Source of the DNA: Oopsacas minuta
Lineage: Eukaryota > Porifera > Hexactinellida > Lyssacinosida > Leucopsacidae
Length of the DNA: 64,000 bases
Direction of reading: 5' to 3'
NCBI GenBank assembly: GCA_024704765.1
Contig: JAKMXF010000066.1
Coordinates: 248,001-312,000, forward strand
Below the pieces are notes generated by a model that worked only from the letters and a program-made list of their open reading frames with translations, was not told the origin of the DNA and searched no databases. A program made the translations under genes and the position numbers. Below are positions 32,076 through 43,047 of the stretch, one piece after another (positions within the stretch are counted from its first letter, which is position 1; each line of letters starts with the position of its first letter).

Positions 32076-32564
32076 TCATTCGGCGCAATGTCTTGCAAAA
32101 TGTCCGCAATCTCTATACGCCGGCCAATATGTTTTCCAATCTGTGCCACCTCCATTGTAAATAGATTCGGCTTTTTCCGCAGTTTTACTGCCTGAATGCC
32201 TGTAAACATGTACATCTTCCCCAACACCAAATTCTTCGAGACTGACCTTCTCTAACACACCTTCCCAATTATTACCCCATGTAAAATGAATTACACAATT
32301 ATCACCTAAATACACACCATAATGCTTCCAATATGTCGGACGATTTAAATATCTGTAGATTATGTCTCCACGTGTATATTGCGATGTATTGTAGCTTTTT
32401 GAAGCTGAAGGAGTAGTCCCTGAGCTACTTGAGCTACTTGGGCTACTTGAGCTACTTGGGCTACTTGGGCTACTTGAGCTACTTGGGCTACTTGGGCTAC
32501 TTGGGCTACTTGGGCTAGCAATCAATTCATAATTCCAGTAGCATTGCACTTTAAATCTACGCAT
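32076..32564 (-). CDS. LRAT-like protein with Ser/Pro repeat linker, inverted copy 3
   Basis: A 162-residue single-exon protein on the opposite strand from copies 1 and 2. A short N-terminus is followed by a Ser/Pro tandem repeat (about residues 17-55), encoded by 9-base units such as GGGCTACTT. The LRAT domain follows: YTRGDIIYRYLN, YWKHYGVYLGDN, VIHFTWGNN, SLEEFGVGEDVHVYRH, ESIYNGGGTDWKTYW and DCGHFARHCAE. The catalytic His, His and Cys are kept, with DCGHF in place of NCGHF. Conservation beyond the stop codon shows the 3' flank was duplicated as well. Roughly 70 percent identical to copy 2 in the domain, so it is older than the copy 1/2 split. Confidence 0.8.
   Translation of the reverse strand: MRRFKVQCYWNYELIASPSSPSSPSSPSSSSSPSSPSSSSSPSSSSSSGTTPSASKSYNTSQYTRGDIIYRYLNRPTYWKHYGVYLGDNCVIHFTWGNNWEGVLEKVSLEEFGVGEDVHVYRHSGSKTAEKAESIYNGGGTDWKTYWPAYRDCGHFARHCAE
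32421..32516. repeat. 9-bp coding minisatellite (Ser-Ser-Pro units)
   Basis: About ten units of TTGGGCTAC / TTGAGCTAC encode the Ser/Pro linker of LRAT copy 3. The unit length keeps frame, so repeat number can vary without breaking the protein. Confidence 0.85.
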
Positions 32565-32790
32565 ATAGATAACACAACAGGGATATATCTTTATGTATCT
32601 ACATATTAGTCAGATAAACTGACTCAAGTACTTGCATATTCTTATCGTAGTATGATTTTCACCAACACACCCTACATATTCCAAATTAGTACAATTGCAT
32701 CTTACATAAAGAGATAAAAAGATACAGTCTTATGAAGTTGATAAAAAATTTTAATTTTGTTATTAAAAATATAACTGGTCTTTGTCTATA

Positions 32791-34463
32791 ATGAAGTATA
32801 CACGTATTGGATTTCTGACATATACTTTGATGGCATTAGTGTTATTAAGATACTCTACAGCACAGCAATTTTGTTACAGGGACTCTTCAATTAATTGTAT
32901 AAACTTTAATCGTGTCGAGTGTTATGCACAATCTGGTATGAATTCAAACATTTTAGGGAATGCGTTGACTACTTGCACAATGGGCGAACACTTTCAGGAA
33001 GTTTTCTTATTTTAGAAGGTATGAATTACTCCATTGAATTGCCCCTTAATCTCGGTGATAATATTACTATCTTTGCAATATTTGGATCTGGAAGTAACAT
33101 AACTGTGTTTATTAATCCGCTTAAACAGCACAGTAACATTACACGGTTTAGTCTAGAAAGCATAGATTGGGAAACACGAGGTATGATGTTATATACCCAC
33201 TTCCCTAACCTAGAACAAATTGAAATAACGCGAGAAGGCTCCGTCAATACAATAGATACCAATCTATTGACTAATCTTATGTCCCTATCCTCTCTAGCAT
33301 GGACAAGTAGCTCATTAGTAAATATACATGTAGATACTTTCAGAGGTCTGTCTTCTTTATCCTTTATAAGCATAATTGGTAATTCCATATCGTATCTGTC
33401 TAGTGAAACATTCCAGCATTTACCATCTCTTAAGATATTATTTGTTTTTCAATTAAACTGTACTTGTCAACTGCAATGGATGTCTATAGTAGAAGCTAAT
33501 GGTTGGATTGATATTATAGGAAGTTGTGAGGGATCTGGTTTGAGAATAGATTCTCCTTCCACATATTCACAGTGTCACAGTACTGAGTCTTATCAATGTT
33601 TCAACAAGTCAGTTAGTTGTGATAACGTTTGTATTAACACACCAGATAGCTACATATGTGCTTGTGCAGAAGGTTACGGACTGACACTGATAGAAGCTGA
33701 ACAAGCATGTCATGACATTGATGAGTGTGTACAGAATGTAACTATCTGTCAGGAACAGAATTGTAGGAATACTCTAGGATCTTATCAGTGCTACTGTAGT
33801 GAGGGATTCTTACTGAGTAATGATGGGAATACATGTTCTGATGTGAATGAGTGTAGTAACAATCCTTGTGAGTACAATTGTACTAACACTATGGGATCCT
33901 ACTTGTGTTCTTGTTATGAGTATTTCGTTCTTAGCAATGACAGGCACACATGTCAGTGTCAATCAGGTTATAAGTTAACAGCTGATGGATGTGTAGATAT
34001 AAATGAGTGTGTAGATGGGAATGGAGGTTGTGATGACATTTGTATTAACACAGATGGGAGTTTTACGTGTACTATATTCCTTATGGATAACTCTCAAAGT
34101 CAACTAACTTTCGTGTTCATAGGTATTTCAGCTATCCTGACAATAATTCTGATTATTATTATATTTGTATTGGCTATTACATGCTGTTGTTGTTGTTATT
34201 GTTGGAAACTTTCGAAATCACAACCAGAAAGTTCTAGCAAGCCAAATGATAGAGTAGATAAGATAGAGTACTATGCTGTAGTCTCACCTGAAAGTACCAA
34301 TAATGCAAGCAACTACATTAACACAAATAATGAGGAGCTGAAACGCAATATAAACCCAGCTGTCTATCCAGAAGAGGATCCTTACTACACTGATATGCAG
34401 ACTGCTCAGGTAGAATCTGGTCAGATGTCTCCTGCTTACTACCTCCAAATGAATAACATTTGA
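32791..34463 (+). CDS. LRR plus calcium-binding EGF type I membrane protein, one frame break
   Basis: The start MKYTRIGFLTYTLMALVLL (signal peptide, about 24 residues) is in one frame to about 32960. The rest runs in another frame to 34463, so one base seems lost or gained near 32960-33000 (GACTACTTGCACAATGGG). No plausible intron fits. The ectodomain has leucine-rich repeats (DTFRGLSSLSF, ETFQHLPSLKI) with an LRRCT-like end (CTCQLQWM). Four or five EGF modules follow, several of the calcium-binding DIDEC/DVNEC/DINEC type. The last EGF is cut short before a transmembrane helix (about 20 hydrophobic residues) and a Cys run (CCCCCYC), a likely palmitoylation site. The roughly 110-residue tail contains YYAVV, EDPYYTDM and PAYYLQM, possible phosphotyrosine motifs. 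Likely a surface adhesion or receptor protein; no family name is claimed. Confidence 0.75.
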
Positions 34464-34768
34464 TTTCTGTGTTCTCTAACATAACAAAAATTTGAAAACA
34501 TCAGTTGAGAACTATTTGTGTGCTACATCTTCATATACCCTCCTAATTAGGATCCTTTTAATCTATTATTTTATACTAACTGTTTGTTCTTTGTATATAC
34601 CAATGCATGACACTTTAAGCATATGTTTTGCGATCAAGAGTTCGAATCGTGCTATCCCCTCTTAAGCAAGAAATAAATTTATTAACGTAATTAACTTCTA
34701 ATACAACTAAACAAATCAAACATCTATACAATACAAAACAATTTCCCTAACTTATTAACTAAAAACTA

Positions 34769-37700
34769 TCATTTTATTATTTCTACTTTCTCTTTATCAA
34801 AACTCTCTACAATTTCAATATCAAAATTCTCTTCATCCATGGTACTATCTAACCGTTTATTTAAACTTGTTTCTAACTCATGGAGACGGTCTTTAATGCA
34901 GTTTTTAACATCCATAAAATCGTTAAACATAGCTCTATACTTCTTAAATAGCTTATCAGCCTCATTTCTCTGTGCTTTCTTATCTTTTTGCTCAAATATT
35001 TTTTGGTAATATGCAATGTTTTTCTGTATTTCTAGCTGTTCTCCTTCTGTTAGCACTTTGGGAGGTCTCCCTCTCCACTTAAACGCGTACAAGAATGGTA
35101 TAGTAAATTTATAATAGCAGCGACCATAGAATGTCCATAATGCATAGCTACACTCTGTAGCTCTTGTCATGTAGTTAATATATGAACATAGATAGCGACC
35201 TATAGAGAACAGTAGTTAATACAGTAAAACTGTGGATACAGAGAAATTCTGGAAATAGAGTGCAGATACATATGGAAAATTCCAAGTCTCATACAAATGA
35301 TCCACACACGTGGAAACGGGGAAGATTTTTTGGCGTCTTCGGCACTCCGTTTATAGAGGTCACACTATAATACATATATTCTTATAATATAAATTAAAAT
35401 ACTCCAAATGTGAAGGAATTTTTTCTGTTCAAAACTATGGCTGTTAATTACACTCGAAAATAGGATCGATAACTGTACAGATTAGTCTCTAAATTATAAA
35501 AGATATACCAGTAGGATCCCATTGTATGTCTGTAAATCCTGTATGATTCTGTCTGTTAATAACAGAGAACTCTGTAGCATCTATGAATATGAGGTCTCCT
35601 GTGTTCTGGGATATAGCAGCAGCTACTAGATACTGACCTAACGGAGACCAGGAGAGGTGACTAGCATATACACCTGTCATATCCTTAAGGAAGGGGTTAC
35701 TAGCTCGAGACGGATCCACAGAGAAGAACTTTAGAGTTGATTGATGACCTAATTAGTACATAATCAATCAATAAACCAAGAAATAGTTACGCATATAACG
35801 GAATGGCTTAGCATCTTCGCGACTTATATACGAAACAAATAGTACGTGTGTTCATATAATTGCAATATAGAGAATGCTTATAAAGACGATAGTTGTCGTT
35901 TGTTTGTGTGTTTGTTCGTTTGTTGTCCAGAAAGCTTCAATTGGCATACAGGCGTAATCCTATATGGAACAAAGATCTATTAGGTTACATATCTATAGTA
36001 ATGCTCTATAAGGAGTTGACTGAATATGATCGAAATCAAGGCAGAATTTTGATTTTCTAGGACTGGAATATGAGAATAAATGAAGACTGGAGATTTAATT
36101 TGTATTGGAAAGTAAATGAATGCAAATACTACTTGCTAATAGACTTCCCCAGAAAAACAATAATATAATTACCAATAACGTCTTTGGTAGCCTCTGAGGA
36201 CATAACAGCTATTTTATTCCCATTCTGATCTAGTGCATAAGCAGTAACACTCTCTCCAGCATCTATACTGATTACTGGTATCTCTCTGTCTTGTCCTATA
36301 CTGAATACCTCAAATGCTGTCTTTGTTTTGTTCTGTTTACGAGATTTACTTATGTAATGTATCACTTTACAAAGCAGGAATCTCCCTAAGATATAAATTA
36401 TGAAATATTACCATCATATACTTTATATAAACATCAATCATTAATTCTAGTTACAGCGGATGTCAGTTATAAGAACACCCTCTGGAGTCGCAATATATGT
36501 TCTTATAACTGGCATAAAATAGCTGGTAACTCTGATAAGTTGAAGTTGCATAAATCAGAGCGTGAGCCATTCGATGGTGATCATATGGTGTTTACCCAGA
36601 GAGATCACTACGGAAGGTCTCAAGTGTCAAGTGGAAGTGGTAGCCAATTGTGCTGTGTTTCGAGAAATCTCTCTTTCGGCTTCCTTCTGAAAACGTCTGT
36701 TACAAAGTACAACATAACAGTGCTACTACAGGGCTGCTACGCCTGCGAATGCAGGGACCAATTGTGTAGTCAATTGTCCCCAATTTTCTATTCACAATAC
36801 TATGAATATCCAATAAGGATAATAAAAGTATTGTATTGTAATTAAGCTACTTTATTATTGGAAATTATCGCTAATGGTATTTACGCGATTGTTGTCTCTC
36901 TGTTTGTCCGATTTTATGATATACTATTTGTATTTTGAATTTGAATTTCGCGTTTTAATACGTAGTCTAAATATGGAAACCTTTTCAGACAGGTTAAAGG
37001 GACGCAAGGAAATGTTAATGAATTCCAGTACAAAAAGAAATAGAGAATGAAAGAGAGTTTCAGTTTAGAAGGTTACTAAAACAATGAAACATGAATAAAG
37101 AAAAAATTGAATTTACCAAGCCCATAATGCAAAAGTACAATCAGCCTGCTTCGTGTATAATTAACCTCTTTTCATATACAATTAACCCCTTTCGTGTAGT
37201 GATTAATTGTATTTGGGCAATCAATAAACAAAAATGACATAATTACATATTTCCCTAAAATTAAACAAATATTCACAATATGTTGTTTACAATATCATAT
37301 TCAGACTCAGCATACTCGATTTCGCCAGTATAGTCGTTGAAAGTATGAATCTATCACCATTTTGAAATTTGTTAACTTTATGTATCTAGAGTAAACAAAT
37401 ATTCACAATATGTTGTTTAGAATGTCATAATCATAATCAGCATACTCGATTGCTCCAAAGTAGTTTTTGTGGAAACTACTGGAAACGGCTAGAAACCGCT
37501 GGAAACTGATAGAAACTGCTGGAAACAGCTAGAAACTGCTAGAAACCGCTGGAAACTGCTGGAAACTGCTAGAAACCGCTGGAAACTGTGCGAAACTGTG
37601 GGAAACTGCTGGAAACTGTGGGAAACTGTGCGAAATTGTGGGAAACTGCTGGAAACTACTGGAAACCGTGCGAAACTGCTGGAAACTACTGGAAACCGCT

Positions 37701-38381
37701 AGAAACTGCTAGTAACTACTGGAAACCGCTGGAAACTGATAGAAACCGCTGGAAACTGCTGGAAACCCCTGGAAACTGCTAGAAACCGCTGGAAACTTTC
37801 TTCTTTCTCCTTACTCCTTACTCCTTGTATTTGATTCTAATTTTCATTTTCAATTTAATCCATTCTTTTAATTCAATTACACTTGCCCATTTAACCTGTT
37901 TGCTCAAGGTTTACGGTAGGAATATTTTCTGGTCCCTATGATTTCAAGCTAACGAGAATATGCCGTAATAATAAACTGATTTATCTTACCATTCTCAGTC
38001 CACTTTAGCTCACAATCATGTACTCCTACCAAATTTTTCTGTCTAGCAATAGCTCTAGTTGGTATACTCATAAGAGCTACTTGAGCAGGTTTCTGATTCT
38101 GCTCTGGGAACCAATAAGCTAATACATTACTCCCTGTAGGACGCCAGGAGAAATCTTGTATATTAGGAATGTGTATAACTTTATCATCTAATAGCTTCAT
38201 ACAGTCAGATTGAAATACTTTAATGCTCTGGTTAGCTAGACTAAGAATACCGAAATATTCATCATTATAACTCCATTGTATTAATGGCCATTTAGCTGGC
38301 TTGTCTCTACCTCCAGGATAGATTACAACAGATTCTACTGAGAATGTCTTTACCACTTTAGCTACATGATACAAATACAGG

Positions 38382-38441
<60 letters not shown>

Positions 38442-40461
38442 GCATTGAACCCTTCAAGATTCTTATTTTGCCAGCACATAAGCTTTTATCCGGAAAATGG
38501 TAATGACGGATAACTGGATAAGATCCATTTATATAATTAGCTTTTGCCAAAATCTACAAAAAAATTCGAAATTTGACATTTTTGGATATTTCAAATTCCG
38601 AAAATTAGCCAGCAGCAGTAGGAAGTTACGATAAATTCGAAATGTAAATTCTAAAAGTTTATGTACATTTACTAATGTTACCAATTACAGACCTGTGAGT
38701 AGATTCCATATCTTAACATTCTGATCATCTTCTGACTGAGGTAAGCTGCAAGTAACTACATAATTCTCTCCGGGAGATATGTCAACCAATTTAACTCCAA
38801 AATGTGGGTACTTCTGGAAACGCTCAAAGCTCTCAAATGCCCAAATAGCTGCACCCTGTGGATGTACCGTTACCAAGAATGTTCCCTGTTTGGACCAGGT
38901 GAACCCTAACATACTCCACTTCAACCTCTCTACAATGTATCGGGGTACAGAGCCTGTGTTCCACCACAAAGATAGATGAACATCTGAATTAGACAGGTCG
39001 GTATTAGATCCTAAATAATAATATAAAGACATGAATATTAAATGAGATAATCTAAATAATAATACATACAGTAGACGTCAGGCAACAATATTTTGTAGGT
39101 ACTAACCGAAGTACGTACGTATTATCCGAATATTCTTCCTATACAATTAGTGCAAGAATTGAAAACGGGAAATAAATACATATACCGGAGTCTCACCTTG
39201 ATGCAAGATAGCATATTGATCATGAGCATCCTCTTTCATAGCCCACCACCATAGAGGACCTTGTCTCTCTCCAGGATAAGCTAGTGGAGTTTGTTCTTTG
39301 AATTCATCACTCATTCCCAATGCTTCAACAACTTCTGTCATGAGGTTAATTGTAAAAGTATGACTTTTATCCATTATGTATCCGTCAGCTATTTTCTTAG
39401 CTTGTTCAGCAGAATCTGAAGATTGATACTCAACCAGCATGAATCCCTTCAGCATGGCTAGCAGATAATAAAATAGTAGTATAAGGATACAGCGAACCTC
39501 GTTAATACGAACACCAACGGACGACCAATATTTGTTTGCTTTATCCACAGTTCGTATTAAGTACGTAATTGAATAACCATATTAGGGAGTAAGGGGTAGG
39601 GACCTGAATTTGTATAAATATTCATTCGTATTAACCGAGTGTACGTCTTATCCAAGTTCTATTGTAATTAATTTTTTGTGGTTTGTCAAGTTCAATCTCA
39701 ATTTATCAATTTACCATTAGTTTCCTTTGCAAAATAAATATTGACAATTTTTCCAAATCTTGAGAATATCTTGCGTAATATAATCTCCAACTTTTCCATT
39801 TTCTCTCCTTTAGGATCTATCTGTGGAATATTCTCTACAATTATTATGCTATCAAACTCTTTACTAACTTCTGGCGATTCTAATCTGTGATGTAACATTA
39901 TGGTTTCTGCCTCATTTGGTTTATGTATTTCTTTTAGTTTATTCAGGATCTAACGATAATAAAAAATAATTTTAACAAATGTATAGCAAACATATACGAT
40001 GTAAAATGCGAAAATTCGTTCATAGAAAAATCTCTGATGCAGCTACCCCATTTCCCCGTTTCTGACAAATTCTTCGTTTGTGGAGGTTCATTTGTATGGG
40101 ACTAAAAATTCGCTCTATTATTTTCACTCCGGTTCCAGAAGTTCCCGAGATTGCCGTTTGTGGAGGCTATGCTGTAATAATATCAAAGGAATTACTTAAA
40201 CAATTATCCGTATCATAGAGCTGAGGAATGACTAATAGAATTTCTATTAGTGAAATTCGCTACCAAAGGTCACAGTTAAGTTATTTGTATAAAAATTATC
40301 TAGTTGCTTACATCAATATCAGATATACATTCTACATATCCTTCATCATCAGATAGCTCAGGTGTACTACTATCTGCCTCTTCATCAGATCCCAGAGTTT
40401 TAAGAATACCATACATACCATCTCCTGTTGATATACCTCCTTGCTTGGGAAATTCTGACAT
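34769..40461 (-). CDS. EIF3B: Eukaryotic translation initiation factor 3 subunit B
   Basis: Eight exons: 40312-40461, 39715-39949, 39197-39457, 38693-39010, 37990-38361, 36173-36385, 35509-35748 and 34769-35199. All junctions keep phase and sum to 739 residues. eIF3b is a core scaffold of eIF3, which binds the 40S subunit and mRNA during translation initiation. There is an acidic N-terminus (SDEEADSSTPELSDDEG). The RRM follows (IIIVENIPQI...KGFMLVEY) and recruits eIF3j and eIF3a. Then comes a beta-propeller with WD-like blades (GFTWSKQGTFL, IWNLLTG, DFSWRPTGSNVLAYWFPE, HLSWSPLGQYLV, DIQWDPTG). The C-terminal helix WRGRPPKVL...IFEQKDKKAQ binds eIF3i. The large intron between 37990 and 36385 holds a minisatellite, and other introns hold mobile repeats. 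Confidence 0.95.
35220..35369. mobile_element. Family B repeat, copy 2
   Basis: In an eIF3b intron. Starts TACAGTAAAACTGTGG and ends TTATAGAGGTCACACTATA; shares AAGTCTCATACAAATG and CACACACGTGG with copy 1. Confidence 0.65.
37255..37460. repeat. Family D units in tandem (eIF3b intron)
   Basis: The unit TAAACAAATATTCACAATAT continuing to GTTGTTTA is followed by TCAGCATACTCGATT. It occurs twice about 130 bases apart and matches units in the ICE1 intron at 19780-19960. Confidence 0.65.
37461..37796. repeat. About 10-bp minisatellite, GGAAACTGCT type
   Basis: About 33 units of (C/T)GGAAAC(T/C)(G/A)(C/T)T, with common variants AGAAACCGCT and GGAAACTGTG, fill 336 bases of an eIF3b intron. An open frame at 37588-37782 is a product of the repeat. 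Unit order is irregular, suggesting repeated slippage and gene conversion. Confidence 0.92.
38383..38441. repeat. (AAT)n microsatellite close to a splice acceptor
   Basis: About 19 perfect AAT units. In the eIF3b sense it reads (TTA)n and ends about 20 bases before the acceptor CATGTAG of exon 5 (38361). Length change could affect splicing. Confidence 0.92.
39490..39666. mobile_element. Pogo/Tigger-like repeat, different from family A
   Basis: The left end ACAGCGAACCTCGTTAATAC and right end TATCCAAGTTCTATTGTA are TA-flanked. Internal CAGTTCGTATTAAG and CATTCGTATTAACCGAG are present. The layout is like family A but the sequence differs. In an eIF3b intron. Confidence 0.5.
40020..40177. mobile_element. 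Family B repeat, copy 3
   Basis: CCCCGTTTCTGACAAATTC, TTTGTGGAGGTTCATTTG and the end TTTGTGGAGGCTATGCTGTA match the other members. In the first eIF3b intron. Confidence 0.6.
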
Positions 40462-40644
40462 TTCTATATAGCTAAAGTATGGTAACAAGGTATAGTAACT
40501 TGTAACAAACAAGAAATATGTGTAATTAGTAATAAATAATACATAGACCCGAACCGTCAAATTTCGTACTCTATATAAATACATGCTGACTGTTAGGTTT
40601 ATTAACATTATCATACAGATAAATAAATACATAATTTTCAAAAT

Positions 40645-41460
40645 TCAAATCTCATCCGTATCATCAATCTCAGAATCTGAAATAGATCCACAATCACTGT
40701 CATCAACAATTTCTCCATCACTTAACGAATGTTCTGCGGAAGGCACATGTAATATTTCAGAGGTGTGAGATTTCGCAGGACTGGCAGTAGATATAATAGA
40801 GATATTATCAGTAGTGAGAGAACTCTCTGGAATTTGTGTTTCTAAACTACTCTCAGTATGTTGTACTGAAAAGCTATCTATACAAGGCATGTTCTTAACT
40901 TGACGTGGTATGGAGCTATTGTTTGAGCTATTATTACACAATGTATGTACAGTGCTTTCTATCTTATCACAAGTAGCAAGTTTCTTCTTTAATTGTATAA
41001 TATTATTTCTAGAATGTTCTATCTGTATATCCAAGCTATCTTGCTCTACTGCATAACCATTTAATATAGACGTTACTTGTCCCAAACGTTCATTATTGAC
41101 ATTAATATCTTCACTCAATTCTTTAAGTTTTGTGTTCAATGATTCCTCTTGTGCAGTTAATTTAGGCAGTAAATACTCAGCTTCATTACATTTGACTTGA
41201 TAAGTACTGAGAGCTCTTCTCCTACGCTCTAACTCTTGTTGTAGCATGCTGTTAATCTGCTCAATAGGCAATGCTTTTGATAACAAATTGAAGAAGTTTG
41301 ATAAAGATTGTGAATCTTCTCCTTCAGCTATGTCTCTATAATCAAATGAGTTATTTGTGCCTTCTTTAATGTCTGTATTAGCTTCTAAACCATTCTTTTG
41401 AGAACGAACGAAATCCAATATTTTATTGAGGTTTTTGGAATTTTGATCTTCTCCCTCCAT
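40645..41460 (-). CDS. Coiled-coil protein with acidic tail, unrecognised
   Basis: A single-exon protein of 271 residues. About residues 60-175 form a long heptad-rich coiled coil (QINSMLQQELERRRRALS, KLTAQEESLNTKLKELSE, NNIIQLKKKLATCDKIES). The last 100 residues are Ser/Thr-rich and end in a strongly acidic tail (SDGEIVDDSDCGSISDSEID). The acidic SDGEI(V)DD-type end is often seen in nuclear RNA-processing proteins, which is only a hint. It lies 184 bases upstream of the eIF3b start in the same direction. I do not recognise the family. Confidence 0.7.
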   Translation of the reverse strand: MEGEDQNSKNLNKILDFVRSQKNGLEANTDIKEGTNNSFDYRDIAEGEDSQSLSNFFNLLSKALPIEQINSMLQQELERRRRALSTYQVKCNEAEYLLPKLTAQEESLNTKLKELSEDINVNNERLGQVTSILNGYAVEQDSLDIQIEHSRNNIIQLKKKLATCDKIESTVHTLCNNSSNNSSIPRQVKNMPCIDSFSVQHTESSLETQIPESSLTTDNISIISTASPAKSHTSEILHVPSAEHSLSDGEIVDDSDCGSISDSEIDDTDEI

Positions 41461-42124
41461 TAGCTAGTGCTAGCATACTTACATATATATAATACGGTTA
41501 TACGGATATTTATTGTATGGTGAGAACTGTATTAAGCTTAAGAATAGGAGGAAATCTTAGCGAATACGCATACGTAGAAAGAAGAGTATTGTTTGATAAT
41601 TATAGTTCTTATTAATACAGCCAATTCCTATATATCAAACAATGATATATTGAAATATCCGCTTATATTAATGTCTGAAATTGCACAAATATGGTCCCAA
41701 ACCAGTAGCATATATTTCATTGGTTATATCAACTCTATCGAGGGAATTATCGCGGTCTTTTGAGCTTCGATATAACGGGAGTTGATTCTAATGGGAAGTT
41801 TTAAGTGAATATATTTCCACTATTTAGTAATAACTTAGTAACAATTTGGTATTTTAGCATGCATTTTGTGTTTCTTATATCTCTTGTAAATAACATTAGT
41901 ATTAGAGCATATATGATGTTCCTTTTCGAGCTATACTTTTGTTATCTGGCGACACGGATAAATATATGATTACAGTAGACTCTTGCAAATCGGACAAAGG
42001 CATTTATAAACTAAATTGGAACACTTTAATATGCAAATAGAAATAACGTATAACGGCATGATCTAGCAATTAAGAGATATATTGATATACTCAAACTGAA
42101 ATATAAAAGAACTAAAATAGCTCA
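41461..42124. other. Intergenic gap with a family A element
   Basis: Between MMACHC and the coiled-coil gene. Apart from the repeat at 41616-41790 I see only AT-rich sequence. Confidence 0.5.
41616..41790. mobile_element. Family A repeat, copy 3
   Basis: TACAGCCAATTCCTATATAT at the left, CGATATAACGGGAGTTGATT at the right, with ACAAATATGGTCCCAAAC and ATTATCGCGGTC between. Confidence 0.8.
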
Positions 42125-42892
42125 CTAACTACTCGCTCTCTCATTTCTACTAACCAATATCTTTTTAATAACTTCTCCTCTCTCACTGGGAAGAGTACCA
42201 AAATATAACTTCTGATCTTCAGAATATCTCTCTATACTATCTACCATATCTCTGTATGTCCAATCTTTCCAATTCTTATTGAACCTGTTCAACAATTCAA
42301 TTCTCCTATCAGACGCTTTCACACAATCTACAGGTTCCCTTGGCAACAGATCAGGAGCAATGGCATGCTCTATTATAATAACAGCACGGAAGGCAAACCA
42401 GCCTCCATACTTAGGATGCATAGATACTCCATATATATTATCTCCCTCACTCCATGTATCAGCTGGTACATCAGATCTCTGGTAATAGTATGCAGCACCT
42501 GATATGTGACCAGCTGTTTGCATTAGAATTTTAGGCGCTCTATTTGGCTGTAATTCAAAGTCATACAATATTATAATATTCTTCAATTCATCAGGTAGAA
42601 TAGTATTAATATCTTGTAATTTATTTATTATTGCTTGGTCCAGAGGATCACGGGTATTTGAAGGATCAGGTTTATTCTTCAAAAAGGGGAGGAAGGTATT
42701 CTCAAACATACATGGAGTAGATACAGCAAGAATAGCAAGAGTATCAGGATTATATGGTAACTCAAATACAGATGTAACTTTAGAGTTATACCATGATGTC
42801 AGAAATGGATAGAACTCAAACCCATAAGGAAGATAGTGCTTGCTTAGGTTGTCAATAAGACTGTGTACTTGCGTATTAGAATAACCTTCCAT
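42125..42892 (-). CDS. MMACHC: MMACHC (cblC), cobalamin trafficking and decyanation protein
   Basis: A single-exon protein of 255 residues. MMACHC binds incoming cobalamin in the cytosol and removes its upper ligand by reductive decyanation or glutathione-dependent dealkylation, before delivery to methionine synthase and methylmalonyl-CoA mutase. Family segments appear in order: PYGFEFYPFLTSWYN, LAILAVSTPCMFE, PNRAPKILMQTAGHISGAAY with YYQRSDV, GVSMHPKYGGWFAFRAV, DLLPREPVDCV, NWKDWTYRDMV and ERYSEDQKLYF. The HISGAAYYY and HPKYGGWFA segments line the cobalamin and flavin pocket. The Pro-rich C-terminal tail of mammalian MMACHC is absent, as in many invertebrates. Confidence 0.96.
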   Translation of the reverse strand: MEGYSNTQVHSLIDNLSKHYLPYGFEFYPFLTSWYNSKVTSVFELPYNPDTLAILAVSTPCMFENTFLPFLKNKPDPSNTRDPLDQAIINKLQDINTILPDELKNIIILYDFELQPNRAPKILMQTAGHISGAAYYYQRSDVPADTWSEGDNIYGVSMHPKYGGWFAFRAVIIIEHAIAPDLLPREPVDCVKASDRRIELLNRFNKNWKDWTYRDMVDSIERYSEDQKLYFGTLPSERGEVIKKILVSRNERASS

Positions 42893-43047
42893 ATTGCTAT
42901 GTATAAATAGATATGCCAGTTAATACTAGTATAAATATTGTATGATATAACTCATAAAAAGGAATATTTGAGCGAATATTGAAATACGTATTATAATCTT
43001 ATTGAAAATAGAGTAGCTCTGCTTAATATGACAAAATCAAGATAGAG

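Noticed and set aside
34605-34680. tRNA-like T loop (GAGTTCGAATCGTGC)
   Set aside because: No matching acceptor, D or anticodon arms; at best a tRNA-derived scrap.
36540-36845. 101-codon plus-strand frame in the eIF3b intron
   Set aside because: Lies in repeat-like intron sequence with no domain and is antisense to a supported gene.
37588-37782. 64-codon frame in the GGAAACTGCT array
   Set aside because: Directly generated by the 10-base repeat.
37461-37796. CRISPR-like array
   Set aside because: Units are about 10 bases, without spacers, in a eukaryotic intron; a minisatellite.
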